Positions 8,501 to 15,101 are shown, counted from the stretch's first letter. The stretch: DNA of 19,247 nucleotides from UBA7985 sp049612785 (GCA_049612785.1 JBMZBW010000040.1:1-19247); one strand, 5' to 3'. The notes: generated by a model not told the origin, from the letters alone. Numbers and translations: made by a program.

Positions 8501-8562
8501 GCACCCAACTGGAGACGGGGTTTGATGATCGAACGAGCTTTGGCGTGCGCCATGTTTTCTGA
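5542..8562 (+). CDS. type V (classical) autotransporter with Gly/Asp-turn beta-helical passenger
   Basis: Self-secreted outer-membrane protein of 1006 aa. A strong Shine-Dalgarno AGGAG (5530-5534) sits 7 nt before the ATG. The long basic signal has its hydrophobic core near residues 22-35, with cleavage probably after ATA41. The passenger (about 42-620) is Gly/Asp/Asn-rich and beta-helical, with a periodic turn motif at 215-372 and the common autotransporter segment GTVSPADIGQVGELTIDGDL (507-526). A helical linker follows (about 635-695, ILDQLHGEAYVLKTAS). The translocator barrel runs from about 720 to 1006 (SDLWVDVVLERLNYE onward), ending in the terminal aromatic FGVRHVF needed for barrel assembly. 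Three close Cys pairs (43/54, 702/713, 889/892) could form disulfides. The passenger has no recognisable enzyme triad, so adhesion or surface structure is likely but not shown. It appears to be monocistronic. Confidence 0.92.
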   Translation: MRNFLRTTLLRGSCRKGDHRWIRGLLAVLVVTFSVTREATADCEWTLLNAVADCDGSPGGDVAAANFSLSAAQDAIDNTLRLINDTNSNSVSFDAPIDASTQDVFGDSLILSGDNLSSIDVIQLTDTLGFETLRKEGNSTWGVTLSDASILSIIIEAGQVDFGSAGSPSTFSAATALSVSSGGEIDGYLAIGDPGTLGTTVTIETGGELEAEVSLGGGNNVLSNHGKVSSSAFEFGPGDDVVLNHSAWDAVVDMGSGEDTLTNHGTLSSAGVTPEWNLGDGDDRFHNYGLVEALVEIDLGPGADTAIIYDGELRGVLTLDSAGEDDSFTLMPGGAVSGEVATGAGNDQALIAGDLSGSIDMGPGVDHLTWDTATSVMSGYLLGGEDGGDPDANIEIDVLTLSGLGATLTNLNLPGGAVDQWEEIILQSGDWILDNDGIADDDLLTLELQGGSLTIPAGDRLDPDTVMLTDGDLIVDGALNVANPLEMNGGALMGEGVITGDVVSTNGTVSPADIGQVGELTIDGDLTLGQDVVLTLDIDPESGATDLLTVTGQLDLQNPTLSFEGPSGGAGAQDFTLIEAGSILGDIDLEDTATLDYEVSIDTAAGEVTISINPTYETAGGEGTGNTENQNDTRRGVADAVNAGLVDEALLDALDDVAEEDYLAILDQLHGEAYVLKTASAIMANNLFSHQLLHRLGDRERCGTLVGAAETNCRPNGERQSDLWVDVVLERLNYEHPDASMAADVDIEQIFVGFDTHSAESTFGVAGAFAQSEARTDLIAFSEGQVFNLGFYGSRDVGLVNLDAALIYGYSHETMSRTIDIQGTLAGQDRFVETIKGSSARQTLLLDTALTQEFRGPDGFELQPKVGLTLSHSLAGEVTETAADGSAACAACLTVSYDPFTRLSTNAGLEARLAMPLTPWLQLMPEIRGALEYTVLGREATQTNAFVGGEDLAWDIEGYVPDNVWALGFGLNVHLGQSLIGFLDFDRTQLETGFDDRTSFGVRHVF
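6181..6657 (+). repeat. degenerate ~21-residue Gly/Asp-turn repeats in the autotransporter passenger
   Basis: Eight turns of the form [L/F/M]-G-x-G-x-[D/N] recur in the protein. Their key acidic or amide residues lie at N220, D240, D259, D283, D304, D325, D347 and D366, so spacing is 19-24 residues. Four are followed by N-H/Y-G or a similar turn (LSNHG, LNHS, LTNHG, FHNYG). The period fits one rung of a right-handed beta-helix. The DNA is not repeated exactly, so this is protein-level repetition. Confidence 0.75.
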
Positions 8563-8599
8563 TGGTCCAAAAACACCCGCGCTCGAAGATCGCGCGCTC

Positions 8600-8830
8600 T
8601 TAATCTGTTTCGGAACTCGCTTGCCGGGTCTGGAGACAGATGGTCATGACGGGGTATTGCGGGTTCTGGATGGCGCTTTGAACCGTTTTGTCCAGGCCGC
8701 GCTGCAAGGCATCGACGCGTTTGACTTCCTGTTCAGCGGTGCGGCAGAGGGCTTCGGACTGCATAGGAACCTGCACGGTTTCCGTAACGCCCTCGGCCAG
8801 CAAGAAAACAACCACCAATACCCAAGCCAT
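8600..8830 (-). CDS. small exported or membrane-anchored hypothetical protein
   Basis: A 76-aa product beginning MAWVLVVVFLLAEGV, a signal peptide or membrane anchor. It is followed by a short hydrophilic part with two Cys (in EALCRTAEQEV and MTICLQT). Many alphaproteobacteria encode such small exported proteins with a Cys pair and a charged helix. No specific family is recognised. The ATG at 8830 has AGAGAG 7 nt upstream, which is better than the TTG at 8833. It ends 38 bp from the autotransporter stop, convergent with it, and lies 84 bp downstream of the arsR-like gene in the same direction, so it could be its operon partner. The opposite-strand frame here (8480-8866) overlaps the autotransporter 3' end and lacks any domain signal. 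Confidence 0.55.
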   Translation of the reverse strand: MAWVLVVVFLLAEGVTETVQVPMQSEALCRTAEQEVKRVDALQRGLDKTVQSAIQNPQYPVMTICLQTRQASSETD

Positions 8831-8913
8831 CAAAACACTCTCTTTGTTCGTTTGATGCTTTCCTAGGCGCTCGCTGGGGTCATGAGCAAGGCACTAATAC
8901 CCGAAAAGGCCGG

Positions 8914-9306
8914 TCAGACTGCGAAGTGCGCTTGTATCAGCGGTAAAAACTCGCGGACACGGTCCGATGCCAGTCGATAAAATACGGTCTTACCTTCGCG
9001 ACGGAATTCAACCAGGTGCGCCTCGCGAAGGCGTCCTAACTGCTGGGATACAGCCGGTTGGCGCATGTCGAGGGTTTCGGCCAATGTCGTGACTGTTTGC
9101 TCACCTGACTGAAGTAAGGTCAGCAGAGCCAAACGATTTTCGTTAGAAAGGGCTCGCAGAAAAAGCGTTGCTTCTTCAACGTTGACCGGTGCAGCTGGTG
9201 AGCTACTACCCGGGAGGGCGTCTAGCGCAGAGTCATCTTCGTAACTCAATTCCTCCGCCAACTGGGAGGGTGCAGGCCCCGAATCCGATTCTGATGACAC
9301 AGACAT
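8914..9306 (-). CDS. ArsR/SmtB-family transcriptional regulator lacking cysteines
   Basis: A 130-aa winged-helix repressor. The first 40 residues or so are acidic, Ser/Pro-rich and probably disordered. The wHTH spans about 44-115, with ALSNENRLALLTLL (52-65), a recognition helix in MRQPAVSQQLGRLREA (81-96) and a wing FRREGKTVFYRL (101-112). The family's alpha3 metal site (ELCVCDL-type) is replaced by EQTVTTLAET. There is not one cysteine in the protein, and the C-terminal helix has a single His, so neither the usual metal sites nor a thiol switch (BigR/SqrR type) is available. The ATG at 9306 has only a weak ribosome binding site. A palindrome lies in its own predicted promoter. It is divergent from the efflux operon, whose regulation by it is plausible but unproven. 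Confidence 0.9.
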   Translation of the reverse strand: MSVSSESDSGPAPSQLAEELSYEDDSALDALPGSSSPAAPVNVEEATLFLRALSNENRLALLTLLQSGEQTVTTLAETLDMRQPAVSQQLGRLREAHLVEFRREGKTVFYRLASDRVREFLPLIQAHFAV

Positions 9307-9336
9307 AATCGCAAAACGGTTCTTACTTATTTCGAC

Positions 9337-9364
9337 TCTATATTAAGCCTTTTCTAATATACAA
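9337..9364 (-). promoter_or_regulatory. predicted arsR-like promoter with embedded palindromic operator
   Basis: On the plus strand TATATTA (9339-9345) and TAATATA (9355-9361) form a perfect 7-bp inverted repeat around a 9-nt centre, the size expected for a wHTH dimer site. Read on the minus strand, TTGTAT (9359-9364) and TATAGA (9337-9342) make plausible -35 and -10 boxes with a 16-bp spacer. The palindrome therefore fills the promoter and would block polymerase when bound, implying autorepression. The predicted start lies about 24 nt before the ATG at 9306. Confidence 0.55.
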
Positions 9365-9530
9365 AATCTTTGGCAGATCGAAAACTACTTTATGTGAACG
9401 CCGAATAACGGTGTCTGAATTGCGAAAACAGGTGCTTCAATTACAAGGCGACTGAACCCATATAGGGGCTAGAATTGGTGTAGTATCAGTCAGTTCGATT
9501 TGCCGAAAACTAGGGACGGAAGAGTCACTC

Positions 9531-10637
9531 ATGGCCATTCGCGGTATTTTGATCGCGCTCATCATCTTTATGGCGGTTGCCATGGGGATGGTTATTAACA
9601 TCATGCGCGGCTCCGAGCCTCCGGAGAATAACCCCCCAGCAGAACTCGCAACAGATGACTACGCCTTGGATGTACGGACGCGGGTTTTCAACGAGGAAAC
9701 CCTCGTACGCGTGATCCAACTGGCCGGTCAGACAGCAGCCAACAGACGTGAAACGGTCGTCGCTCAATCCGGTGGAACGCTGGCGGAAGTGCGGGCTGAC
9801 AAGGGCGACATTGTCGCCGTTGGTGACGTTATCGCAGTCATTACGGCTGCTGCGCGCGATGACAGCCTGCGGCAGGCCGAAGTTGCATTAGAAGCGGCGC
9901 GGGTGGACCTGGACGCAACCAAAAAGCTGGTTGAAGAAGGTTTTGCGCCGCGGAACTCTTTGGTGGGCGTTCAGTCTGCCTATGAAGCCGCCGCTGCCGC
10001 CCTCGAGCAGGCGCGCGAGCAGATTTCTGATCTGGAAGTCAAATCCACCCTTGCTGGTATCGTTGAAAACCGTATTGCGCAGATTGGTGGCTTTGTCGGC
10101 TCCGGTGACCCGGTCGTCGCCGTCACATCCCTGGACCCCATGATCGTTTCGGCGGATGCGGGCGAGCGACAGGTCGCCGATTTCAGCATCGGACAGATGG
10201 CGCGGGTTGAACTGGCAACGGGTCAAAAAGTCGAGGCCCGGATCTCCTACATCTCGCCCTTTGCGGATGCCTCCACGCGGACGTTTGAAATCGAGGCCGA
10301 AGCGCCAAATGCGGACTACCGCCTCTTTGAGGGTGTTACCGCCACGATGTATGTCGATATTCCAACCGAAGGGCTTCATTACGTGCCGACTGGCCTGCTG
10401 CAGCGCGCACCCGATGGCCGCCAGGGGTTGTATTCCGTTGAAGACGGTAATCACGTAAAGTTTAACCCGGTGACGGTTGTCTCTGCCGACGACAAGGGTA
10501 GTTGGGTCGATGGACTGGATGGTGATGTCATGCTGATTACTGTCGGACAGGCGTCGGTTAAAGCCGGACAGAAAGTCAATCCAGTCGATGAAAGCGTTGT
10601 TGCGCAACTGACCGCCGATGAGGCTGCAAACGAATAA
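9531..10637 (+). CDS. RND efflux membrane fusion (periplasmic adaptor) protein, HlyD/AcrA family
   Basis: Periplasmic adaptor linking an inner-membrane RND pump to an outer-membrane channel, 368 aa. An N-terminal hydrophobic helix (about 4-25) anchors it, and no lipobox is present. The halves of the lipoyl domain lie at about 71-106 (VVAQSGGTLAEVRADKGDIV) and 166-200 (ISDLEVKSTLAGIVENRI). They flank a short alpha-hairpin (about 110-165) rich in Ala/Glu heptads. A beta-barrel (about 204-277) and a membrane-proximal domain with HYVPTGLL follow. The short hairpin is of the AcrA type. The ATG at 9531 has GGAAGAG about 6 nt upstream. The permease gene starts 45 bp downstream on the same strand. 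No outer-membrane TolC-like gene is in the window, so one must be supplied elsewhere. Substrate is unknown. Confidence 0.93.
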   Translation: MAIRGILIALIIFMAVAMGMVINIMRGSEPPENNPPAELATDDYALDVRTRVFNEETLVRVIQLAGQTAANRRETVVAQSGGTLAEVRADKGDIVAVGDVIAVITAAARDDSLRQAEVALEAARVDLDATKKLVEEGFAPRNSLVGVQSAYEAAAAALEQAREQISDLEVKSTLAGIVENRIAQIGGFVGSGDPVVAVTSLDPMIVSADAGERQVADFSIGQMARVELATGQKVEARISYISPFADASTRTFEIEAEAPNADYRLFEGVTATMYVDIPTEGLHYVPTGLLQRAPDGRQGLYSVEDGNHVKFNPVTVVSADDKGSWVDGLDGDVMLITVGQASVKAGQKVNPVDESVVAQLTADEAANE

Positions 10638-10682
10638 GAGCTGGGTCTAAACACCAAGGCCCGAGTAGAAGAGACCAAACCC

Positions 10683-11654
10683 ATGATGAATTCGATCATT
10701 GAGGCAATGCTGCGGTATAACCGTACGGTTCTCACGCTGTTGCTGGCGCTGTTTGGCGCTGGGGTATACAGCTGGATCATTCTCCCCAAAGAAGCCTTCC
10801 CCAACGTCACCTTTCCTTCGATCTACGTGTCGATTTACCAAAACGGTATTTCTCCCGAAGACGCGGAAGACAAGCTGATTAAGCCGATGGAAGGCGAGTT
10901 GGCAGGCGTCGATGGGCTCAAGACAATGACGTCCACAGCCTCGCAGGGTTACGCCAATATCGTGCTGGAATTCGAAGCGGGCTTTGACGACGAAAAGGCC
11001 GAGGACGACATTCGTCTTGCCGTAGACCGGGCGAAGCCAAAGTTGCCGCAGGATGCTGAAGAACCGGTGGTGACGCCCATCAACCTGTCTGAACAGCCCA
11101 TTCTCGTCTACGGCCTGACCGGTCCTGTCCCTGAAAAGACGCTGGTCGATTTTGCCAAGGACCTGAAGGCTGACATTGAAGTTCTTCCCGGCGTGCTGGA
11201 GGTTAACCTTGCTGGTGACAGAGAGCGCGTGATTGAAGTGATCATGCAGCCCACGACCTTCGAAAGCTATAACCTCGATATCAACCAGATTGCTTCGGCT
11301 ATCACCAATGCCAACCAGCTGGTTGTGACTGGCACCACTGAATCCTCTTCTGGTGCTTTCGACATCGAACTTCCCGGTGAGTTGCAGGGCATACGGTCCA
11401 TCGAAGATCTGCCTGTGATGGTCGATGGTAACTCCATCATCCGTTTCAGCGACATTGCAGAGATCCGTGACACTTTCAAAGACGCTGGAAACTACGCGCG
11501 CGTAAACGGTCAGCCTTCGGTTTCGATTTCAGTATCGAAGCGGACGGGAACCAACACGCTCGAAGTGACAGCACGGATCAAGGAAGTCATCGAAGCGGCG
11601 ACTGCGGGAACCGAAATCACCGCAGAGCCAGACAATAATGGGGAATCGAGCTGA
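10683..11654 (+). CDS. RND efflux permease, N-terminal part (TM1 and first porter domain)
   Basis: The first 323 aa of an AcrB-type (COG0841) permease. TM1 is at about 14-34 (TVLTLLLALFGAGVYSWIIL), followed directly by the typical PKEAFPNVTFP and the PN1/PN2 porter region, including VVTPINLSEQPILVYGL and VNGQPSVSISVSKRTGTNTL. It stops with TGA at 11652 just where homologs continue into TM2. The stop overlaps the next ATG as TGATG. In a normal permease this is the first third of one chain of over 1000 aa, so it is either the front half of a frameshifted gene or a separately made N-terminal subunit. A single added base in the G4 tract at 11640-11643 would fuse it to the next frame. The AAGAG ribosome binding site is weak, and the MFP gene lies 45 bp upstream. 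Confidence 0.85.
   Translation: MMNSIIEAMLRYNRTVLTLLLALFGAGVYSWIILPKEAFPNVTFPSIYVSIYQNGISPEDAEDKLIKPMEGELAGVDGLKTMTSTASQGYANIVLEFEAGFDDEKAEDDIRLAVDRAKPKLPQDAEEPVVTPINLSEQPILVYGLTGPVPEKTLVDFAKDLKADIEVLPGVLEVNLAGDRERVIEVIMQPTTFESYNLDINQIASAITNANQLVVTGTTESSSGAFDIELPGELQGIRSIEDLPVMVDGNSIIRFSDIAEIRDTFKDAGNYARVNGQPSVSISVSKRTGTNTLEVTARIKEVIEAATAGTEITAEPDNNGESS
11639..11654 (+). other. junction where the RND permease reading frame breaks
   Basis: The downstream frame has a TAA at 11636-11638 and the upstream frame a TGA at 11652-11654. Any single indel that joins them must therefore lie in the 14 bases between. That stretch contains a GGGG run (11640-11643), a common place for an indel or a base-calling error. 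One extra G gives a continuous frame of about 1194 codons from 10683 to 14266. Confidence 0.7.
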
Positions 11655-14266
11655 TGGAATCGTTGCAAGACCTTATCGTCGCGACCAACTCCTACGACGA
11701 CTCAATTTTCGTTGCGACCCTTCTGGGTGACCTGATCAACAACGTCGCTTTTGCTGTGCTGTTGGTCATGATTGTCGTTGTTGCCATTCTGGGCCTGCGT
11801 TCGGCGCTGCTCGTCGCAATCTCCATTCCCGGCTCCTACATGATCGGCTTTATCGCGCTGAACATGATGGGGCTGAGTGCCAATATCGTGGTGCTGTTTT
11901 CGCTAATCCTAGCCTCAGGCATGCTGGTCGATGGTGCGGTGGTTGTCACCGAGTATGCGGATCGAAGGCTGTCTGAAGGCGCGACGATGAAGCAAGCCTA
12001 CGGCGATGCGGCGAAACGCATGTCTTGGCCGATCATCGCGTCTACAGCGACAACGCTGATCGTTTTTGCTCCCTTGCTGTTCTTCCCCGGCTTTACCGGG
12101 CAGTTCATGAAGTACCTGCCCATTACATTGCTGGTGACGCTCTCGGGCTCTCTGCTCATGGCTTTGTTCTTTGTGCCCACCATGGGCGCAAATTTCCGCC
12201 CCTTCTTTTCGACCATCATCATGTTTCTGGGCGTGGTGACCGGGATCAACGTTGTGATGATGGGATCTAACGGCGCGCTGGCAGGCATCATGAGCAGTTT
12301 TGGGCTCGACCTCGCGAACAGCGTCTTGATGCCATTCGCAGCCATGCTGGGCTTGCTCACAGTTCTGGTGGTTTACTTCATTGTGCGCCCCATGGTGTTC
12401 TCGCTGATTGGCGATCCCAAGCAGACCCGCACGGTCGAAGAAGCCTCCGACCCTCGCAACGCAAAGGGTATCGCGCGGTTGTACGTTGCTGTGATTGGTC
12501 AGCTGCTCAAGGCTCCGATCATGGTTGCTGTCCTGGGCCTGCTGGTGCTGGTTTTCTCGTTCGTCTTCTATGCTTCGCGGAATATTCCGACCGAGTTTTT
12601 CCCAGCCACCGAACCCGATAGTGCCAATATTTACATCAAAGCACGCGGTAATTTGTCGATTGATGAGAAAGACATTCTTGTGCGCGATGTGGAGAACGTC
12701 ATCTACGGTCTCGCGCGGAAGAACGGTGAGTTCTCAGCGATTTCGGCGACGTCGCAAAGTGGCGGCGCGACCAACTCAGCAATCCCGGAATCGGAAGACA
12801 CCATCGGTTCGATCCAGCTGACTTTTGTGGATTACTTCAATCGTCAGCGTCCCATTGCCGATGTGCTACAAGAAATCCGTGACCGGACAGACCATTTTGC
12901 GGGTGTGCAGGTGGAAATCCTTGCCGTTGCCGGTGGTCCGCCCTCTGGCAAGGCTGTTCAGCTGCGGCTGCGTTCGGAAAACCCTGTGCTTCTGCGGCGG
13001 GAGCTGGACCGCATCCGCGGCATCATGGAAGCGAACGAAAACCTCGTTGATATCGAGGATGGCCTACCGCTGCCCGGAACCAAGATCTCGCTGGATCTGA
13101 AAGAAGCCGATGCGCAGCGACTGGGCGTCACAGCGTTCCAGATCTCGCAATATATCCAGATGACCAATGATGGGTACACGGTTGACAGCATTCGCCTCGA
13201 CGGTGCCAACGATGAAACCGACATTGTTTTCCGGTTCCCGCCAGAGTTCCGGTCCATCGACCAGCTGGGCAAAATCCGGATCAACACGCCGGGTGGCACC
13301 GTGCCGATTGAAAATCTCGTGGACTTCGAGATTGAGGAGCGCACCAGCCTCATTACCCGGATTGATGAGCGCCGCGCATACACCATGTCCGCGAACATCG
13401 CTGAGCCTAAGCCGGGCGAGACCAAGGCAGCGGCTTCAACGGTTGTGGAGGAGCTGACGGCCTCCCTGAAAGAAGCGCGCATTGACTCGGACGTGGCTTG
13501 GGAATTCGTTGGCGACAATCAGGACCAGCAGGAAGCCTTCAGCTTCCTGGGCGGCGCTTTTGCCATGGCTTTGGTCGGGATGTTTGCCATCCTGATTACC
13601 CAGTTCAACAGCTTCTATCGGGCCATGCTGATTCTGACGGCTGTGGCTATGTCACTGCCGGGTGTGATGTTCGGCCTGATCCTGACCAATTCAGGGTTCG
13701 GGGTGTTTACCTTTATCGGCGTCGTGTCGTTGGCGGGTGTCGTGGTGAACAACAACATCGTGTTGGTGGATACCTTCGCCAACCTCGAACGTGAGAACAA
13801 GCCGCGCAGCATCGAAGAGTACAAGCGCCTGATCATGCTCACCGGGGCGCAGCGTTTGCGGCCTGTCTTGATCACCACCATCACGACCATTCTTGGCCTG
13901 CTGCCGCTGGCCTTGGGTGTTGGCGTGGACTTCCAGAACTTTGTGGTGACGGGCATTGACCTGACCCCGCTGACGGGTCTGCCGCTGGTTGGCGATTTCA
14001 TCGCTGAGCTGAACGCCAAGCCGGGCGTCGTGAGCCAGCTTTCATCCTCTTCGCAGTGGTGGAAAGGCATGAGTCAGGCCATCGCCTTTGGTCTGGCCTT
14101 TTCGACCGTGGTTTCCCTGTTTTTCACACCTTCCATGTTGATGATTCAATCTCGCTTGGAAGTGCGCAAAGTTGCGGGTAGACCTTCAAGCCGTCGGCGG
14201 CTTGAACGGCTTGCCGCCAAAGCGCGGACCAAGGGCACCGTTGGTGGTGTTGTTGCATCCTCCTGA
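11654..14266 (+). CDS. RND efflux permease, C-terminal part (TM2-TM12)
   Basis: An 870-aa continuation of the permease. TM2 is at about 27-47, then TM3-TM6 to about 175. It has a second porter domain (about 310-620, starting RNIPTEFFPATEPD) and TM8-TM12 (about 630-832, ending SLFFTPSMLMI), with a basic C-terminal tail. TM4 carries ASGMLVDGAVVV, so the AcrB Asp407-Asp408 pair is Asp93-Gly94. TM10 carries VVNNNIVLVD where AcrB has Lys940. This pattern is known in some COG0841 members. Between TM6 and TM7 there is an insertion of about 60-70 residues with two further hydrophobic stretches (about 186-204 and 222-246), not present in AcrB. The ATG at 11654 overlaps the preceding TGA and has no clear Shine-Dalgarno. 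The LOG-family gene starts 14 bp after its stop. Confidence 0.88.
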   Translation: MESLQDLIVATNSYDDSIFVATLLGDLINNVAFAVLLVMIVVVAILGLRSALLVAISIPGSYMIGFIALNMMGLSANIVVLFSLILASGMLVDGAVVVTEYADRRLSEGATMKQAYGDAAKRMSWPIIASTATTLIVFAPLLFFPGFTGQFMKYLPITLLVTLSGSLLMALFFVPTMGANFRPFFSTIIMFLGVVTGINVVMMGSNGALAGIMSSFGLDLANSVLMPFAAMLGLLTVLVVYFIVRPMVFSLIGDPKQTRTVEEASDPRNAKGIARLYVAVIGQLLKAPIMVAVLGLLVLVFSFVFYASRNIPTEFFPATEPDSANIYIKARGNLSIDEKDILVRDVENVIYGLARKNGEFSAISATSQSGGATNSAIPESEDTIGSIQLTFVDYFNRQRPIADVLQEIRDRTDHFAGVQVEILAVAGGPPSGKAVQLRLRSENPVLLRRELDRIRGIMEANENLVDIEDGLPLPGTKISLDLKEADAQRLGVTAFQISQYIQMTNDGYTVDSIRLDGANDETDIVFRFPPEFRSIDQLGKIRINTPGGTVPIENLVDFEIEERTSLITRIDERRAYTMSANIAEPKPGETKAAASTVVEELTASLKEARIDSDVAWEFVGDNQDQQEAFSFLGGAFAMALVGMFAILITQFNSFYRAMLILTAVAMSLPGVMFGLILTNSGFGVFTFIGVVSLAGVVVNNNIVLVDTFANLERENKPRSIEEYKRLIMLTGAQRLRPVLITTITTILGLLPLALGVGVDFQNFVVTGIDLTPLTGLPLVGDFIAELNAKPGVVSQLSSSSQWWKGMSQAIAFGLAFSTVVSLFFTPSMLMIQSRLEVRKVAGRPSSRRRLERLAAKARTKGTVGGVVASS

Positions 14267-14280
14267 ACAGGGTCTGAACC

Positions 14281-14889
14281 ATGATCGTAAAAGAAGCCTT
14301 CAAAAAGCTGCAGGCCGAATTGCCTGCAGCTGAACGGATCGAGCGCGTATGCGTTTATGGCGGCGCGTCTGAGGGCAACTGGGATGGCTACGTCGGTGCG
14401 GCTCGACGCTTGGGCGAAGTTATTGGGCAGGCCGGACTGGATGTCGTTTATGGCGGCGGACGGACCGGCATGATGGGGGCCATGGCCGACGGCGCCTTGT
14501 CCAAGGATGCTCATGTCATCGGGGTCATTCCCAACTTCCTCGACAAGGTCGAAGTGGGTCACCGCGATGTTACTGACTTGCGGCTGGTGCCCGACATGCA
14601 CACGCGCAAGCGGATGATGTTCGATCTGGCACAGGCCATTGTCGCCATGCCGGGTGGTTTTGGCACCATGGAAGAGATCTTCGAAGTCATCACGTGGAAA
14701 CAGCTGGGCCGCCACAACAAGCCGATCATCTTTTTCGATACGGATCAGGGTTTCTGGCAACCGATGATGACGTTGATTGACCATCTGGAAGATCAGGGTT
14801 TTCTGCATTCACGGCTGAAGAACCTCTACACCTCCATCCGTCATCCAGAAGAGCTGGCGGATGCGTTTGAGCGCCAATTGTCAGACTAA
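14281..14889 (+). CDS. LOG family (TIGR00730) nucleotide 5'-monophosphate phosphoribohydrolase
   Basis: Rossmann-fold protein of the LOG/TIGR00730 family, known to release the base from (cytokinin) nucleoside 5'-monophosphates, or from AMP and other nucleotides in bacterial members. The 202-aa chain shows VCVYGGAS (23-30), VVYGGGRTGMMGAMA (55-69), the substrate-binding MHTRKRMM (106-113, Arg109) and the signature PGGFGTMEE (124-132, Glu132). All catalytic residues are present, so it should be active. It is 14 bp downstream of the permease and is therefore very probably in the efflux operon, which is unusual company for the family. The real substrate is not readable from the sequence. The ATG at 14281 is preceded by GGGTCTG, a weak ribosome binding site consistent with coupling. 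Confidence 0.9.
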   Translation: MIVKEAFKKLQAELPAAERIERVCVYGGASEGNWDGYVGAARRLGEVIGQAGLDVVYGGGRTGMMGAMADGALSKDAHVIGVIPNFLDKVEVGHRDVTDLRLVPDMHTRKRMMFDLAQAIVAMPGGFGTMEEIFEVITWKQLGRHNKPIIFFDTDQGFWQPMMTLIDHLEDQGFLHSRLKNLYTSIRHPEELADAFERQLSD

Positions 14890-15000
14890 ATTCAATGGTT
14901 CAAAGACGACAGCGTATGGGTCACGTGCGACCCTGAGTGTCATCTAGCGGGTCTGGTCGGTCCTTGGTTGCCATGCTAGCCAAGCGCCAGACTAATACGA

Positions 15001-15044
15001 ACCCTTGAGGGTGCTTGCTGTCGATGTTTTGACCTTTGGGTCAA
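15001..15044. promoter_or_regulatory. paired inverted repeats in the icd leader region
   Basis: The 212-bp gap before icd contains ACCCT-TG-AGGGT (15001-15012) and TTGACC-TTTG-GGTCAA (15029-15044), two perfect palindromes 16 bp apart and 58-101 bp before the start codon. They could be operator sites or small hairpins. TTGACC could also serve as a -35 box, but I find no good -10 at the right spacing. Further upstream GGGTC-N6-GACCC (14918-14933) may fold as a weak hairpin after the LOG gene, but it lacks a T-run. Confidence 0.3.
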
Positions 15045-15101
15045 CGTCCGCTGTGACGCTTGTCCGGGTTCGGTTTCCGAGCTTTTGAGGAGTGGCCAAG
15101 C

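Noticed and set aside
8480..8866. Plus-strand open frame of 128 codons over the autotransporter 3' end
   Set aside because: It begins inside the barrel-coding region and conflicts with the better-supported small minus-strand gene; no domain signal.
11639..11654. Programmed ribosomal -1 frameshift
   Set aside because: There is no X-XXY-YYZ slippery heptamer and no obvious downstream pseudoknot; an indel or coupled start explains it more simply, although I cannot exclude slippage at GGGG.
14146..14808. Minus-strand open frame of 220 codons opposite the LOG gene
   Set aside because: It overlaps both the permease end and the LOG gene, and has no ribosome binding site or recognisable motif.
14918..14933. 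GGGTC-N6-GACCC as a terminator for the efflux operon
   Set aside because: The stem is only 5 bp and no T-run follows.
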